Source: Paracyclopina nana (Eukaryota > Arthropoda > Copepoda > Cyclopoida > Cyclopettidae). From it: a stretch of 64,000 nt of DNA. Both the position numbers and the translations under genes were made by a program. Every line of letters starts with the position of its first letter. Within the stretch, counting starts at the first letter, position 1. The notes below the pieces were generated by a model. That model did not search any database and was not told the DNA's origin. It worked only from the letters and a program-made list of their open reading frames with translations. Below, in pieces: positions 8,873 to 19,800 of this stretch. The DNA is taken from contig JAGUCH010000009.1 in NCBI GenBank assembly GCA_019096065.1, positions 4,350,001 to 4,414,000 on the forward strand. Direction: 5' to 3'.

Positions 8873-10727
8873 TCAGTACACTTTTTTCAATTCTAAGAAG
8901 AATGAAATGATGGCAAGCAGAAACAGGAATCCAAGAACCATCAGAATGGAGTAAAAGTGCTTGATTGAGAGAACTATCAATGCCACAGGATTTCGTTTAG
9001 CATTGGCGGCGAAGTCAGCTAAAAAAAAGGCTTGAGCATGATTAACGCAATTAGGAGGTAGGTTAGCAGCACCTCTCGATAAGGAATAGGAGGTCCAAAA
9101 TTTGATGTCCAATCCTGCTGCATGCATTCTGTCCAAAACAGTGCCGAATTGCTTGGAAAGTGGCGAATTTTTGGCAAGAACATATCCTCTTTGCTCCACT
9201 TTGATGGTTTCTTTCAGGGGCTGGTACATGACTTTCTTATTTGCTTTGATGCTCAGAGCCAAGTCATATTTGTAATATTCCACCACATTTAAGCTTCCTG
9301 CCAATCCAAGCTTGATTTGCTGGTCAAAAATTCCGTTAGCTGACGAGTAATCAAAGAACCAGCCTTCATGCAAGGCTTTTCGAAATATGTTTCGTATCAA
9401 GGGATTGGCGCTGTATTCTGTATCGTACGAGGTGGGATCCTCAAAATGGAAAACTGGCAAGTTGGACTCGAACAGCTCTGAAAAAAAAACATTTGGGAAT
9501 TTTCATTATTAAAATATAAATGGTAATTTTGCCTTTAATTGTTGTAATTGGCTTTTCATATTGGGCAGCACTCAAGTGTGCCAACAAAATAGATTTGTAA
9601 ATGGTGGTTAGGAAAAATCCCGCAATAGTCAGGGCCAATAATACAATTCCAGCGCTGAGCATTCGCCTCACTTGTTTCACCCAGAGGACATCATTCAAAA
9701 TTGGCTCCAAAATCAAACCCAGCGGAAACAGAGCAAAATCAAGCCAAAAGTTATCATCTGGAGGCAAAATTAATACATTTTGCTCCAACTTCCCGGGATT
9801 TTTCATACCTATTGCTTGACTGAAGAAAAGGCATTTTTGGTGCATCTTTGTAATTAAATAGAGCAAAAAGCTGACTACAATCGAGGCTCCAATTGTGCAG
9901 TACCAGACTCGTGGTTCCAGTGGCTGAATCAACTGGTAAAAACTATTAGCTAATTTGGGAGCTGGTACAGCATAAGCAAATGTGAGTGCGTTGTGAATTC
10001 CAGCATAATCCAAGCTTTGGTACAAGCCATGGCTCAATATCGTCTTTATGCCCATATCTGCCTCACCAATGATGACATCTTGGGTCATATTTGTAAAGGT
10101 GAGGTAGCCAAGCTTGAATACAGGCCTGAAACCTACATACTCTCCCAGAGTTTGGATCATGGACACTTCCACGCCTTCTTTTATCGTATTGTTTGCATAA
10201 AAATAGATATCAGGAGGAAATCCCAAAGTTGCCACTTTCAGCTCAAGACCTTGATGACTTTTGCGACAGTCCATTTTTCCCCCCAGTAATTTTGGCTTCG
10301 AGTCATAAGGACAATACAACTTGATAGCCCGCCCATGTACCTCAATTTTTGGCCATCTTAAGGTTGCAATTTCTGATGACTGGCTCATCTGACCGAAAAA
10401 CACCCAAACATGCTTTGGTACATTTTTGTCAACCTCGTGGAAAAACTGATTGGTTTCAGGATTCAATTCTGGTTTCATTAGAATTATTGTGCACTCGGAT
10501 TTAACATGACCAAAAATGGCTTCGAAGGATTTGCTCTTTAAATGATTCTTGCTGAGATGAATAAACTGATTTGGGCCCTGTCTTAGCTCAAAGGTGTCAA
10601 TTTCCACAGATACAATCAAGCAATTAGTTGAAAAAGCATTTTCAATAGAATTGACGATTTCGGTCAAATTCTGGCCAAGACAGAGCCCCAAGAAGCAGAA
10701 AAGGATAATAATGCCTGGTATTTTCAT
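8873..10727 (-). CDS. Divergent ionotropic receptor (IR), ligand-gated channel
   Basis: Two exons, 10727-9533 and 9477-8873, joined over a 55-bp intron that starts with GC and ends with CAG (phase 1), give 599 aa. The join restores the conserved IR sequence PITTIKELFESNLPV at the start of lobe S2, which supports the GC donor. Residues 1-18 form a signal peptide. Lobe S1 begins around 160 (VATLGFPPDIYF). M1 is near 268-293, the pore loop near 326-343 (NFWLDFALFPLGLI), M3 near 354-382 and M4 near 567-598, followed by a very short tail. The N-terminal domain is short, as in divergent IRs rather than glutamate receptors. Such proteins act as chemosensory receptor subunits in arthropod neurons; the ligand cannot be told. 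The ATG is directly followed by the signal peptide and preceded by an A-rich leader. Confidence 0.9.
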
Positions 10728-10999
10728 TTCAGCTATAATTTAGCCAACAGCAAGACGAAAACTGAGGCTCCAAACAGGCTTTTGCCAATTATTTGAAAAG
10801 GCCAGTATGAACAACTATTGGGAACAACTATCTATCTAATAAAATATGTAATGCACTGATCTTTCATCACGCCATCATCCAGTTTGAAAAAATTAGCACC
10901 TGTTTTCAGCACACAAGTGTTTCGCCAAATAATTAATAAACTAGACTCGTTTCCCTTTAATAGTAGTGGTATATCATAAATGGCTGCTCTTTATAAAAG
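10728..10999. other. Intergenic gap between the IR gene and the MARVEL gene
   Basis: AT-rich, 272 bp, between two genes on the same (minus) strand. It should carry the IR promoter and the 3' UTR of the MARVEL-type gene. No specific element is recognised. Confidence 0.5.
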
Positions 11000-11587
11000 T
11001 TAGTATTTTTCATTCGATGTGGTAGTCATCCAAGCTGTGGTGGGATTGGAGCCGTTTTCGAGTTTTGGCCTTTCTTCATCACTCGATGCAGCCAATATGG
11101 CCTTTCTTTTGAAAAACAGCACAACAAGGTCAGCAATGTAGACGAAGGTCACGGTGAAGCCAAAAAAGGCCGCAAATGAGCAGCCACAACACCCGTAGCT
11201 GTTCCCCCATTGAGTCATTAGCGAGGCTCCAATTATGTATAAAACAGTCCATAACAGGTTAAACACAATTTCCACGTAAACCCAAGCAGGGATTTGCTCG
11301 TCCAGGTGGAATAAGCGGAGCAGAAGGTTCGTGAAGCTGAACACAAATCCGGTGATACCGAGGAATTTGAGGAAATCAATATCACTATGTGATGCACTAG
11401 CAAAGGCTGCAATGGCCCCAGCAACATTTAAAACCTGCAAAAATGCATTTGAGTGATGTATCACTTTTAAATACTTTTCAAGCCTTACAATCTCCAGAAT
11501 TCGTATGAGTCCAAGTGAAGAGGACAAAATGCTTGAGTCAAAGCCCAATGAGTGATTGGCTCGTTTCTCAGCACTGATCGAGGCCAT
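11000..11587 (-). CDS. MARVEL-domain four-TM membrane protein
   Basis: Exons 11587-11489 and 11434-11000, separated by a 54-bp GT-AG intron in phase 0, give 177 aa. The intron is a multiple of three and open, so an unspliced reading would wrongly add 18 residues inside the first membrane segment. After splicing, TM1 reads GLIRILEIVLNVAGAI, a typical MARVEL (CMTM/plasmolipin-like) start. Three more hydrophobic segments follow, with a CCGC motif before TM4 and a hydrophilic tail rich in Ser, Thr and Glu. Proteins of this type act in vesicle trafficking and membrane apposition. The start chosen is the ATG at 11587 (MASISAEKRANHS); the frame upstream has only a non-ATG codon. Confidence 0.8.
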   Translation of the reverse strand: MASISAEKRANHSLGFDSSILSSSLGLIRILEIVRLEKYLKVIHHSNAFLQVLNVAGAIAAFASASHSDIDFLKFLGITGFVFSFTNLLLRLFHLDEQIPAWVYVEIVFNLLWTVLYIIGASLMTQWGNSYGCCGCSFAAFFGFTVTFVYIADLVVLFFKRKAILAASSDEERPKLENGSNPTTAWMTTTSNEKY

Positions 11588-14122
11588 GACGTGTTTCGTA
11601 CACAATAAAATTGCTTAATTCCAGTTCAACTCATGTATATGAAGTATAGCATGTGTGGAACGTGGAAAGCTACTACCGCGAGTATGCGTAATTTGTTGTG
11701 ACTTTAGAAAGGCCCCGAGCTGCTGCTGCTGCATGCTACAAAAGCTTGGAAATAAGGCGTTTACTGTTATAGTACAGAATATCACACATTACAATGTCGC
11801 AAAGTTGCGCCATATTGTAAATTATGCTCTTTAACGCGCGCGTGCGGGATTTACGAGATATATATGAGCAACGTTTGTTTTTAATGGCCATGCGATTAAA
11901 GATAATTTGTGAGAAGCGAAAAGAATAGATTCACTGCAATTGCTGCTTTCTCTTTTTCGCCAAACTGTGATTTCCAGATTTATAAATCATGAGGAGGCAA
12001 TCAAATGGTACGTAGTGAAAAATAGGCCATCAAGATTGTAAAAGGAGGGAAAATGGGTCAGTGTAATTGCATATAGCAATACCATTATTTTTTCCCACAT
12101 TGCTTGAGGTATTTCTCCTGCTTTAAAAAAAAGGATATGAATTTGTACGGCAAAAGTTTAATGGAGCTTCAAAGATAAACTTTTAGGCTTGTCCAGGAAT
12201 GCAGCAGAATCACACATAAGACTAGAAGAATGTTGACAGGCTTTTCAACGTCATATACTTATGGCTTTTTTAGGCAAGAAAAGCTGTCCAAGTTTCATTC
12301 ACTTAGTTCCTCATTAGTGGGAAGTCATCGACTTTTAAATGAGGAAAACACTCACTTTTAAGATAAAAATGGAGCGGCCAGAAATCCCAATCATTTGCAT
12401 TTCTTCGCTGTTTATGAGAAAACATTTAGCAGAGCTGACGATTTCCTACACACAAAAAAATGGCTTCAATGCATTACTTCTTTTTAATGGACAACAAAAA
12501 GGGAAAGCATTCATGAAGCGGGCACTTTTTCGTCGAAATTCTCATCCATAAATATAAAAGTTAATTTCCCGTGAAATGGATGTCACAATCAAGAGCTTTT
12601 CCGGTCCTAGGCAGCCTGCTGATAAAATCGTGGGTTTAAAATCAGATAATTTCTAGTGTCAGCCTTGTTTAATGCTCCATTGGGAGGGGCAAAAAAGTGT
12701 CTGGATTACAATCTTGCCTCACTAAATGTGTCCTGATTTATTGCCAGGCAACAAAGATGACATCAGGATCTAACTTTGTGTTATTGTCATAATGACTGCT
12801 CAAGCCTGGAATGTTTTTGGAGCATAATTACAATTTTTTCAGAAGGGCTTTCTAATTATTTCACTAGTTTCAGACAAAGAAGGAAAAAGCTGAAAACTCT
12901 CAGGAATTTCTGGATGTGTGAAGAAGTTGTTATCACAAAAAACAGAGATAAAAAACTTGAATCTTGCTAGGCATTATGGACTTACAAATATCATTGTTTG
13001 CATAGCTATAATTAAGGCATGGTTCACCTACTTATAATATCTGATATTTTGTCAAAATATCGGAGCGAAATACTGAGAAACTGAGAATTTAGATACTGCT
13101 GTAGGATGGCTTTTGGTACCAAAAGACCGAATCCGAAGAAAAAATTTAAAAAATAATTTTGGAAGTACCAGATATTTGCAAATATCAGCATAATATCGCT
13201 CGATATTTTGATCATAATATCGCAGGTGAACCAGGCCTAAGTAGACCAGGACAAAATCAATTATTGCTCATGTGAACTGAAAAACACATGTTTTTCTATG
13301 CAGCTACAAACAATTACATTTGAAGGGCCATTGCAAGCAGTAACGCCTTTTTGTTGCATAGTTAGAATTTCTATTGAATGAATGGCTGATTTGAAGTGTT
13401 GCAGCTTTCACATTTTTCTACACTTACAAGATTGGCATTTTTCCACAACGTCATTTCAATTTTACTATGACTACACAGGATATTGTAGTAAGAAAGAAAG
13501 CCGCGTTTTTTGAAAAACACGCCTACATCCTGATCTGCTTCATTGAGCAATAATACTATACACAAGGCGAGAACAAAGGAAATGAATCATTTCTGCTTTC
13601 GAGGGGCAAAAAAATCCCCCATGCTTTCTCAGGCCTATCTGTGAAAAAAAGATACTACGGTTCTTGCGTTCAACTCTGCAGTATTTGACGTGTCATAGCA
13701 CAGCATCGCTGCACTGCCCATTTGCACACTTGCGGAGAAACGCAGATATGTCGGCAAAAATTTGCCAAGAAAAGCAATACTTGCGACTTGAGCATCACTC
13801 ATGTGAAGATGACTTGCCGAGCTTTCACGAGTTCAAATTCCCCCTTGTGAACGAGGAATTCTGCTGCATGCTCCAGGTTGGCAGGGCATAAGCAACAAAA
13901 TACTTCCGTTTTGCACACTGGGAAAAGCTGCCCCCAAAACGCATCATCTCAAAGCCTGAAATAATGACAAAATATGCCATAAAGGCTAGGTTTTCAAAGT
14001 TGACTCGGAGCGTTATGAAGGTGAGCTTTCACTCCAAGTGTGCATCGTGGTAAAAATGCATTCATCCTCAAAAAATTCCCACAGTAGGCCCCACATCCTC
14101 AAGCTCTCAAGAAGTCAGCATC
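11588..14122. other. Gene-poor 2.5-kb region
   Basis: Low-complexity AT-rich DNA with many short ORFs that lack protein-like composition or splice partners. The one structured feature is the foldback repeat at 13020-13233. The last hundred bases should contain the promoter and 5' UTR of the + strand gene that starts at 14123. Confidence 0.6.
13020..13233. repeat. Foldback (MITE-like) element with central palindrome
   Basis: The ends are inverted: TGGTTCACCT at the left and AGGTGAACCA at the right, with further AATATCG/CGATATT complementarity inside each arm. In the middle lies the perfect palindrome CTTTTGGTACCAAAAG (about 13112-13127), close to the midpoint of the element. No transposase is encoded. 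This fits a non-autonomous foldback DNA element of about 214 bp; a target duplication was not resolved. Confidence 0.65.
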
Positions 14123-14695
14123 ATGGCGTCAAATTTGCCCCCTGAATTGCTGGAAAGAATAAATCGACCTCAAAGGAGTCGATTTTCTGTTGGGAAATAT
14201 GAGACCAGCTCAGGTGGATTTGTGCCCTACACTTCAATGGCCAAGAGGAGCCAAAGTTTGGGCGCGAGCTCTTTCACAGTCAACACTACAGTTTCCCATG
14301 TGGCGGATACATCTCATTGGCTCTCAAGGCATCAGGTAATTATCCCAAATAAATCAAACAGCAGCGTTAAGTAATTAGCTGGAATATGATTGGCAGCCGA
14401 GCCAGCGAGTGCTGCAATTTCATTAGGGTTATATGTTGAGCTTTTGCAGCCTGGTGTGTAAGTCAAGCCAAGGAATTTGGGGCACATAGCATACAACTAT
14501 TTTGCTTACTAGGTTGGAGACCCATTCAGAACTGCGTACATGATTGATGACAAGGGCAACAAGGTCTGGTTCAAGTTTGAGCACACCCCAAGCTTGTTCC
14601 CCGTGACTGAGACTCGCTTCTACAAGCCCAAATTGCACAAAACTGACTTTTTGGGCGAGAAGAAAAAGGATCAGGATTCTGAGAGGATGATCTGA
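14123..14695 (+). CDS. Small unrecognised 131-aa protein
   Basis: Two exons, 14123-14335 and 14513-14695, with a 177-bp GT-AG intron in phase 0. The ATG has a good context (CATCATGGCG). The protein is hydrophilic, without signal peptide or TM segment, rich in Ser/Thr and aromatic residues, with a C-terminal half reading GDPFRTAYMIDDKGNK, then VWFKFEHTPSLFP, and a basic tail. The style resembles small ciliary or microtubule-associated proteins, but I recognise no family and make no functional claim. It is convergent with CCDC115, only 138 bp away. Confidence 0.7.
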
Positions 14696-14833
14696 AAAAG
14701 ATCAACCACCCAATTACCAACAAATTAATTTATTTTTTTGTGCACAACTATGACTAAATGTCATGAAAGAATTGAAATAAGCAACACAGTAAACATGATA
14801 CAAAATAGTATGTATTGCTTTTTAGGTTGACAG

Positions 14834-15388
14834 CTAAAAGTCAGCTTTCTTCAAACGACGAGTTAAATATTTTTGCCGAGCAACAATGCCGCGAATTTCA
14901 TTGTGCAAATTTGCAGCTTCCACAGCTAATTCTGCGGATTTTGCAAACTGCTTTTGACTTTGCCGTAAGGAATTCGGCACCAAAATTCCGAACCATTTCA
15001 AGGGATCTTTGGCAGTTTTGACATTGTCACTTTCCTCTCCTTTTTTGTAAGCCTTTCGATTGGTCAAGCCAGAATCCAAATTTTCAATACTAATACCCTT
15101 ATTCTCCATTGACAAATAGTTGAATTTGACATTGATTTCTGAGCGGACACATTCACTTTTGTTGACTTTGATTTGAGCTTCAAATGGCTCCCAATCTTCA
15201 GAAGGCAACTGAAGACTCGAAACTGAGGTTGGTCCTCCAGACATGCTCTTTCTCGACCGAGCAAGTCCCATGAAGCCTTCCTTCATGGTTTGCTCCAGCA
15301 TCAGCTTGACATGGACCAAGTTCTGGCTCAAAAGCAACAGTTGCAGGGCTAGTTCATCCAATTCTTCATGAATGTCTTCCTTTGACAT
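14834..15388 (-). CDS. Ccdc115: CCDC115 / Vma22-type V-ATPase assembly factor
   Basis: An intronless 184-aa ORF. The C-terminal half carries the family hallmark DPLKWFGILVPNSLRQSQ, close to the vertebrate CCDC115 DPLNWFGILVP sequence, and the N-terminus is a helical LDELALQLLLLSQNL coiled-coil segment, also as in the family. Length agrees with vertebrate CCDC115 (about 180 aa). The protein is expected in the ER/ERGIC, where the Vma22-type factor helps assemble the Vo sector of the vacuolar proton pump. A minus-strand AATAAA at 14734-14729 lies about 100 bp past the stop. The gene starts 427 bp downstream of the 7TM receptor gene on the same strand. Confidence 0.92.
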   Translation of the reverse strand: MSKEDIHEELDELALQLLLLSQNLVHVKLMLEQTMKEGFMGLARSRKSMSGGPTSVSSLQLPSEDWEPFEAQIKVNKSECVRSEINVKFNYLSMENKGISIENLDSGLTNRKAYKKGEESDNVKTAKDPLKWFGILVPNSLRQSQKQFAKSAELAVEAANLHNEIRGIVARQKYLTRRLKKADF

Positions 15389-15814
15389 TTTCTTTTTTTG
15401 TAAATCACTTTCATTAGCATAAAAGTATAATTTACGGGAGTTCAGAAATACTTTCTTTACCTGCCAATTTACTTGAGAGACGAGTACGAGGAGTCTTTTC
15501 AGGTTTTATCTGCTTTCGAGAATTTTGTTGTCATTTCTTTTATTTACAAATGTCGAATAAGGAATAACAATCGGGAATTTCGCGGAACTTTTGTTTACAA
15601 TCACGCAACCCCCAAAGCAAAGCATTGAATATTTTGAGGGAGACAGGTTGTGTGCTTTCATTCAACTGTAGGTGCCTTTATTTTTGGGCAATTTTTTATG
15701 CTGGCAAAAGAGAGCAGTAGGCAAAAGGCATGTAGTTTCGCTCCTGTTTGGATTTTTTTTTATTTCGAAAATAAGGTTTAGATCATGCAACATTGATAGG
15801 AAAAGTGGCCTAGT
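15389..15814. other. Intergenic region between receptor gene and CCDC115
   Basis: This 426-bp stretch separates the receptor stop from the CCDC115 start, both on the minus strand. It is AT-rich and should hold the receptor 3' UTR and the CCDC115 promoter. No specific motif is recognised. Confidence 0.5.
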
Positions 15815-16356
15815 CTAATTGAAGTAAAACCTTCTAAGTTCAGGGGAGGCTAGTGTAATCATCAAAATTGCTACAATTGCAGTAGCTATCATGTACAAGC
15901 ACGTATGAGATCCAGGCGGGAAAAAGGAACGTGAAAACAGCAAGAGCTGCATGAATATTAGCAAAATCAGCTCAACAATGAATATGGCTCCTTGCCCATA
16001 TAAGGTGAGGATATTACGAGTGTTGCGTTGCTGTACGTCGTTTCTAGCAATTTCAGGCCTTTGGTTGTGTTCTTTTAAATGCCTGTAAATTTGGATGTAG
16101 CAAAATATTCTTGCGATTACTACGACTTGACCCCATAGAAAAACTCCTTTTTGCACCAGCGATGCGAAATTGGCAGCCTCTTCAGACAGCCCCTCATAAA
16201 CCTGGAGAGAAATGATTTACTTGATACATGATTCTGTCTTAACTGATGTGTTCGCAGCGTGATTACCTTAATGATTGTGGTCATACGTGCTGTGTAGCCA
16301 TAGCAAATTTCCAAGTTGAGAGCTATTCCTGATATTTCTATTCCCCACCTCCAGAA
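15815..16356 (-). pseudogene. 7TM receptor gene, 3' part (after the retrotransposon insertion)
   Basis: This is the downstream half of a receptor gene interrupted by element 2. It holds the rest of the TM4 exon (16356-16267, FWRWGIEISGIALN then a second extracellular segment), a 65-bp GT-AG intron, and the last exon (16201-15815) with TM5 (FLWGQVVVIARIFCYIQIY), a basic third intracellular loop, TM6 (GAIFIVELILLIFMQLLLF) and TM7 ending in LASPELRRFYF, then the stop. When the insertion is mentally removed, phases and lengths fit a 325-aa protein. As it stands, this half has no start and is cut off from its N-terminus by 10.8 kb of retrotransposon. Confidence 0.85.
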
Positions 16357-16361
16357 GATGA
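16357..16361. repeat. Target-site duplication GATGA, left copy
   Basis: GATGA directly precedes the left LTR start TGTTCGAG. The same five bases follow the right LTR at 27129-27133. A 5-bp duplication is usual for BEL/Pao integration. Confidence 0.93.
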
Positions 16362-16681
16362 TGTTCGAGTAATCACGAGAAGAATCAAACAATCGATCAA
16401 TGCAAGGCTCTGGTGAGCGAATCCGGACTGGCTGATCCCAAGATCGAGTGGAATGCTAACAGAATGTCTGTAAATGCTAATGTAGCTCGATTGGAATCAC
16501 ACTGAATAAACGTAGTCAAAATCTAGAGATCGAAAATAAGATGACTTTTATTGTCGATCGTACGAAATCTAGAATGCAACTGAAATAAAAAGCGGGAAAA
16601 GATGACAGTTTGACAGCTATTTTCCGCTTGGCTCAGCTTGTTGTTGTCGGTGCGTCGCATCTTGAGTACCATGTCTTCACA
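16362..16681 (-). repeat. 3' LTR of element 2
   Basis: 320 bp, read on minus from TGTGAAGACATGG to TACTCGAACA, with TG...CA ends. It contains AATAAA-type signals and is identical by eye to the other LTR. Transcripts starting in the 5' LTR should be cleaved here. Confidence 0.95.
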
Positions 16682-16692
16682 GTCCCCCTTGC
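16682..16692 (-). promoter_or_regulatory. Polypurine tract of element 2
   Basis: On the minus strand the purine-rich run CAAGGGGGA lies directly before the 3' LTR. It is short, but this is the position required for priming of plus-strand cDNA. Confidence 0.65.
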
Positions 16693-16805
16693 GACCTTCG
16701 CAACTTAGCTAGCTGAGCTTAATGATCATAATGAATTTAAAGAAACATGTATGTACAATGAATTTTCTAAAGAGGAGTATCTCCCTCTGCCTTTGTTTTT
16801 CTTCT

Positions 16806-19800
16806 TTACTGTTTTCGGTGCTTGTCAATCCTTCTTAGCGACATGCCATCTCTTTCTTTCAGCACCTTGAATTTCGCGTTCCTGTCCAGCGTGACGACCC
16901 CAACCGCATGTCTGTAGGCCACAATTCTTTTCTTGACGTGCAATTGTACCAGATCCCTCGACATGTGCATCTGATGGCCGTGGCCAAAGTCACCGCAGAG
17001 TGTGCACCTGATTGTGTAAAACGTGCATGCATCCGTTTTGTGTGCATTACTGAAGCAGTTCATGCAGTGAAGTTTGTCGTCACAGTCTTTCTCCTTGTGG
17101 TCATTTCGTCCACACTTGCGACAAGGGTGAGGCGTTTCAAGCCTCATCCCTTGTTCCATCGCTTCTGGTGCTGTCATTGCTCTCTCGATTGCGTCGTGCA
17201 CCACTCCTGGGTTGTGCCAGTTTTCTACGTAACTGACCATGTCTGTCTCAATTTCTGATACGTCTTTTCGTTCTTCACTTTTCAGGTACCACTTTTGTAA
17301 TTGAAATTCCTTGTCAAAGTCCCTGAAGTTTTCCACGATCGTTTTCTCCGTATTGTACTTGAGATTCGTGTATTTTAGTCCTTGCAGTCCATCGTCCACT
17401 TTTGTCTCCCGAGGGCGTCCGTGGCCCTCTAGGAGTGCTTCGTAGACTCTTATTGGTTGACCTCCAAACTTGAATGGTCGATCCCTCAACTGAGCGAGCC
17501 AGAACATCATGTAACCCCTGCAATCTGACTTTTCGTCTCCGCCCACTCGCAATACTGAGCTTGCTGCAACGAGTTCCAGACAGGCTAGGGGTGTGAATAG
17601 ATCCTGCCTGTCATAGTAGAGAATCTTCTCTTCGTACTTGTCCACATCGATCGCTCTGTGCTCTACTCTGTAGTCAACTTTTTGTATTTTGTTTTCGACA
17701 CCCATGATCATCAGAGCTCCATCTTTTCCTGACTTTGGATTGATCGAATTCATTTGTGGGTCTAGTAGCATCACTAGGTGTTGAGCATCCACCCAGTTAG
17801 TGACCTTGGCTCCGACCCTGGCGAACTTTCTTAGATCCATGTCTATGCCGAACTGGACTTTGCACACCCTCTTGTCGCTCAGTAGTCCTTTGATTCTCTG
17901 CGGTATCTCTTTGCCCATGATCTTATAGCCGACGAACATCACTCGCACCCCAAGTGCGATTCCATTCATTGCTCCGAAGTGTGCGTAAGCAAAGATGTCC
18001 CTGTGCTCGCCTACCGTGATTTCTTGACCTTCAATGTAAGCATTTTTGTATTTCTCAGACATTCCTTCGGTGTCAATTGTCATGATTCGAGTGTCCATTA
18101 TTTCTTTGAAGAATCCTTTTTCCTCCAGCTTTGCCTCGATCTCGTCCCAGTGCTCCGAGCAATACTCGTTCTTGGTGTCGTTTGTGCGTCCCAATATATA
18201 TGTGACTCGTTTCTTTTGATCGAAGAGGTCATACTTGGTCCCTTTTGCCATTGTGGCGTTTCTCAAGGCATCTTTTACTGTCAGTGGCGGGAATATATCT
18301 TCTTGTCTGTTGACGCATTCTTCTTTTAAAAATGGGTTTGTCGATTGGCATAGATGTATCTTGCACTTCTTTTTTGCGTATTCAACTGACCCTCCTGCTG
18401 CAATGATCATTCCAAATTCAACATCTGGGCAGTGTTTTGACGTTAGTTTGGGCTTCTTTTCATCCTCCATTGGGGGCTTGAAGTCCATTTTTCCTCCCGA
18501 GCTCGACCTTGACCTTCTTTTTGGGACGTAGATCATGTCTTCGCCTGGTACTTTTTCGTAGTATTCGTCCTCTGCTCCAGCTGGAATGTAGTTGACTAAT
18601 CCTGTTGATGTTGAGGATGTGCGTCTTGCAGGTTGGCCTTTTTCCTCCACCTCCATAGGTTCTGGGCTCAAACGACCGGGGTTCGATGCCCTTTGAACCT
18701 CAACAATTTTTTCAATTGTTTGGATTACGACTTTTTCTCTAATTGGCATCATGTCTTCTGGTGTTTGCTCAGCCTTGTCCTCGATGTGTATCATCTTGAC
18801 GTTTTTGCCTTGCAACTTGCATGCCTCCTTCAACCAGTCAAGTGCCTCCTGCAAACTTTCTCTCGTCCATATCCTGTATCCCTTCTTAAATGCTGCCAAC
18901 TGCTTTACTTCTTCATTCGTCAGTACATTGGCGGTTCTTCTGAGGTAGAGCGTGTTTGCATTTCTGCCATCATTCAGTACTTTTGCGATCTCAGGCATTG
19001 GCGCCATTCCTTTCCCGCTCTCGATGGCCTTGAACAGTTCTCTTACTTCCATGCCTGAGTCCATTGATCCCATTGCTTCCTGTTCCAAAATTTGCCTCGC
19101 GGCTAGGAATTGAAGCCTCTCTTCGTCTTCCAATACATTTTGAGGTGGGTATTTGCCGTATTTATCTACTGTCCTGACATACTGTGGCCCGTGAGAGATT
19201 AGCATCGCCTCGTTTGGTGGTACGCCATGATAGAGTTGAATCGCTCTTATCAAAGCTTTCAGGAGATCGATTTTTTGGCCCTTCTTACGGCTGCTGTTTG
19301 GCATGTGCAGCTTTTCATCCCGTGGTCCAAAGTTAAGCGTGCTACCTAGAATGATCGTGCCTGGGTCATGATAGTACCTTTCGAAGATCTCCCTCGTCTC
19401 CTCCGTGTTGTAGTCGTCATAGATGACAACTCTGGCGCCTGTTCGCTCTTCCCACCTCCTTATCACCTCCTCGAGTGGAGGATCAGGTGGTTGATGCTCC
19501 GATCTTGGGCTAGTCTCATCCTGGCTACTGTCTGACGTTATCCTTGGTCCAAGCCTTGCCTTAAGTTTGGGCGTCAAGCGTCCGGGGCTTGATCGCTCAA
19601 CTTTAGGCGTTCTTGCTTCATGCGATGTCGATGCGCTCTTCTCCCGGCTTCTTTGATTGGCGTTCTCGGCCAATTTTCGTTCCTTTTCCCTGCGCTCGGC
19701 TTCTCGTCTTCTTTCCTCCTCCCTCTGGATGTCTCCAGATCTCGATCGATCCAGTCTTCTCCTCGCATCCCTTTCTCTCGAGGTACTGCGACTTCGTCCT

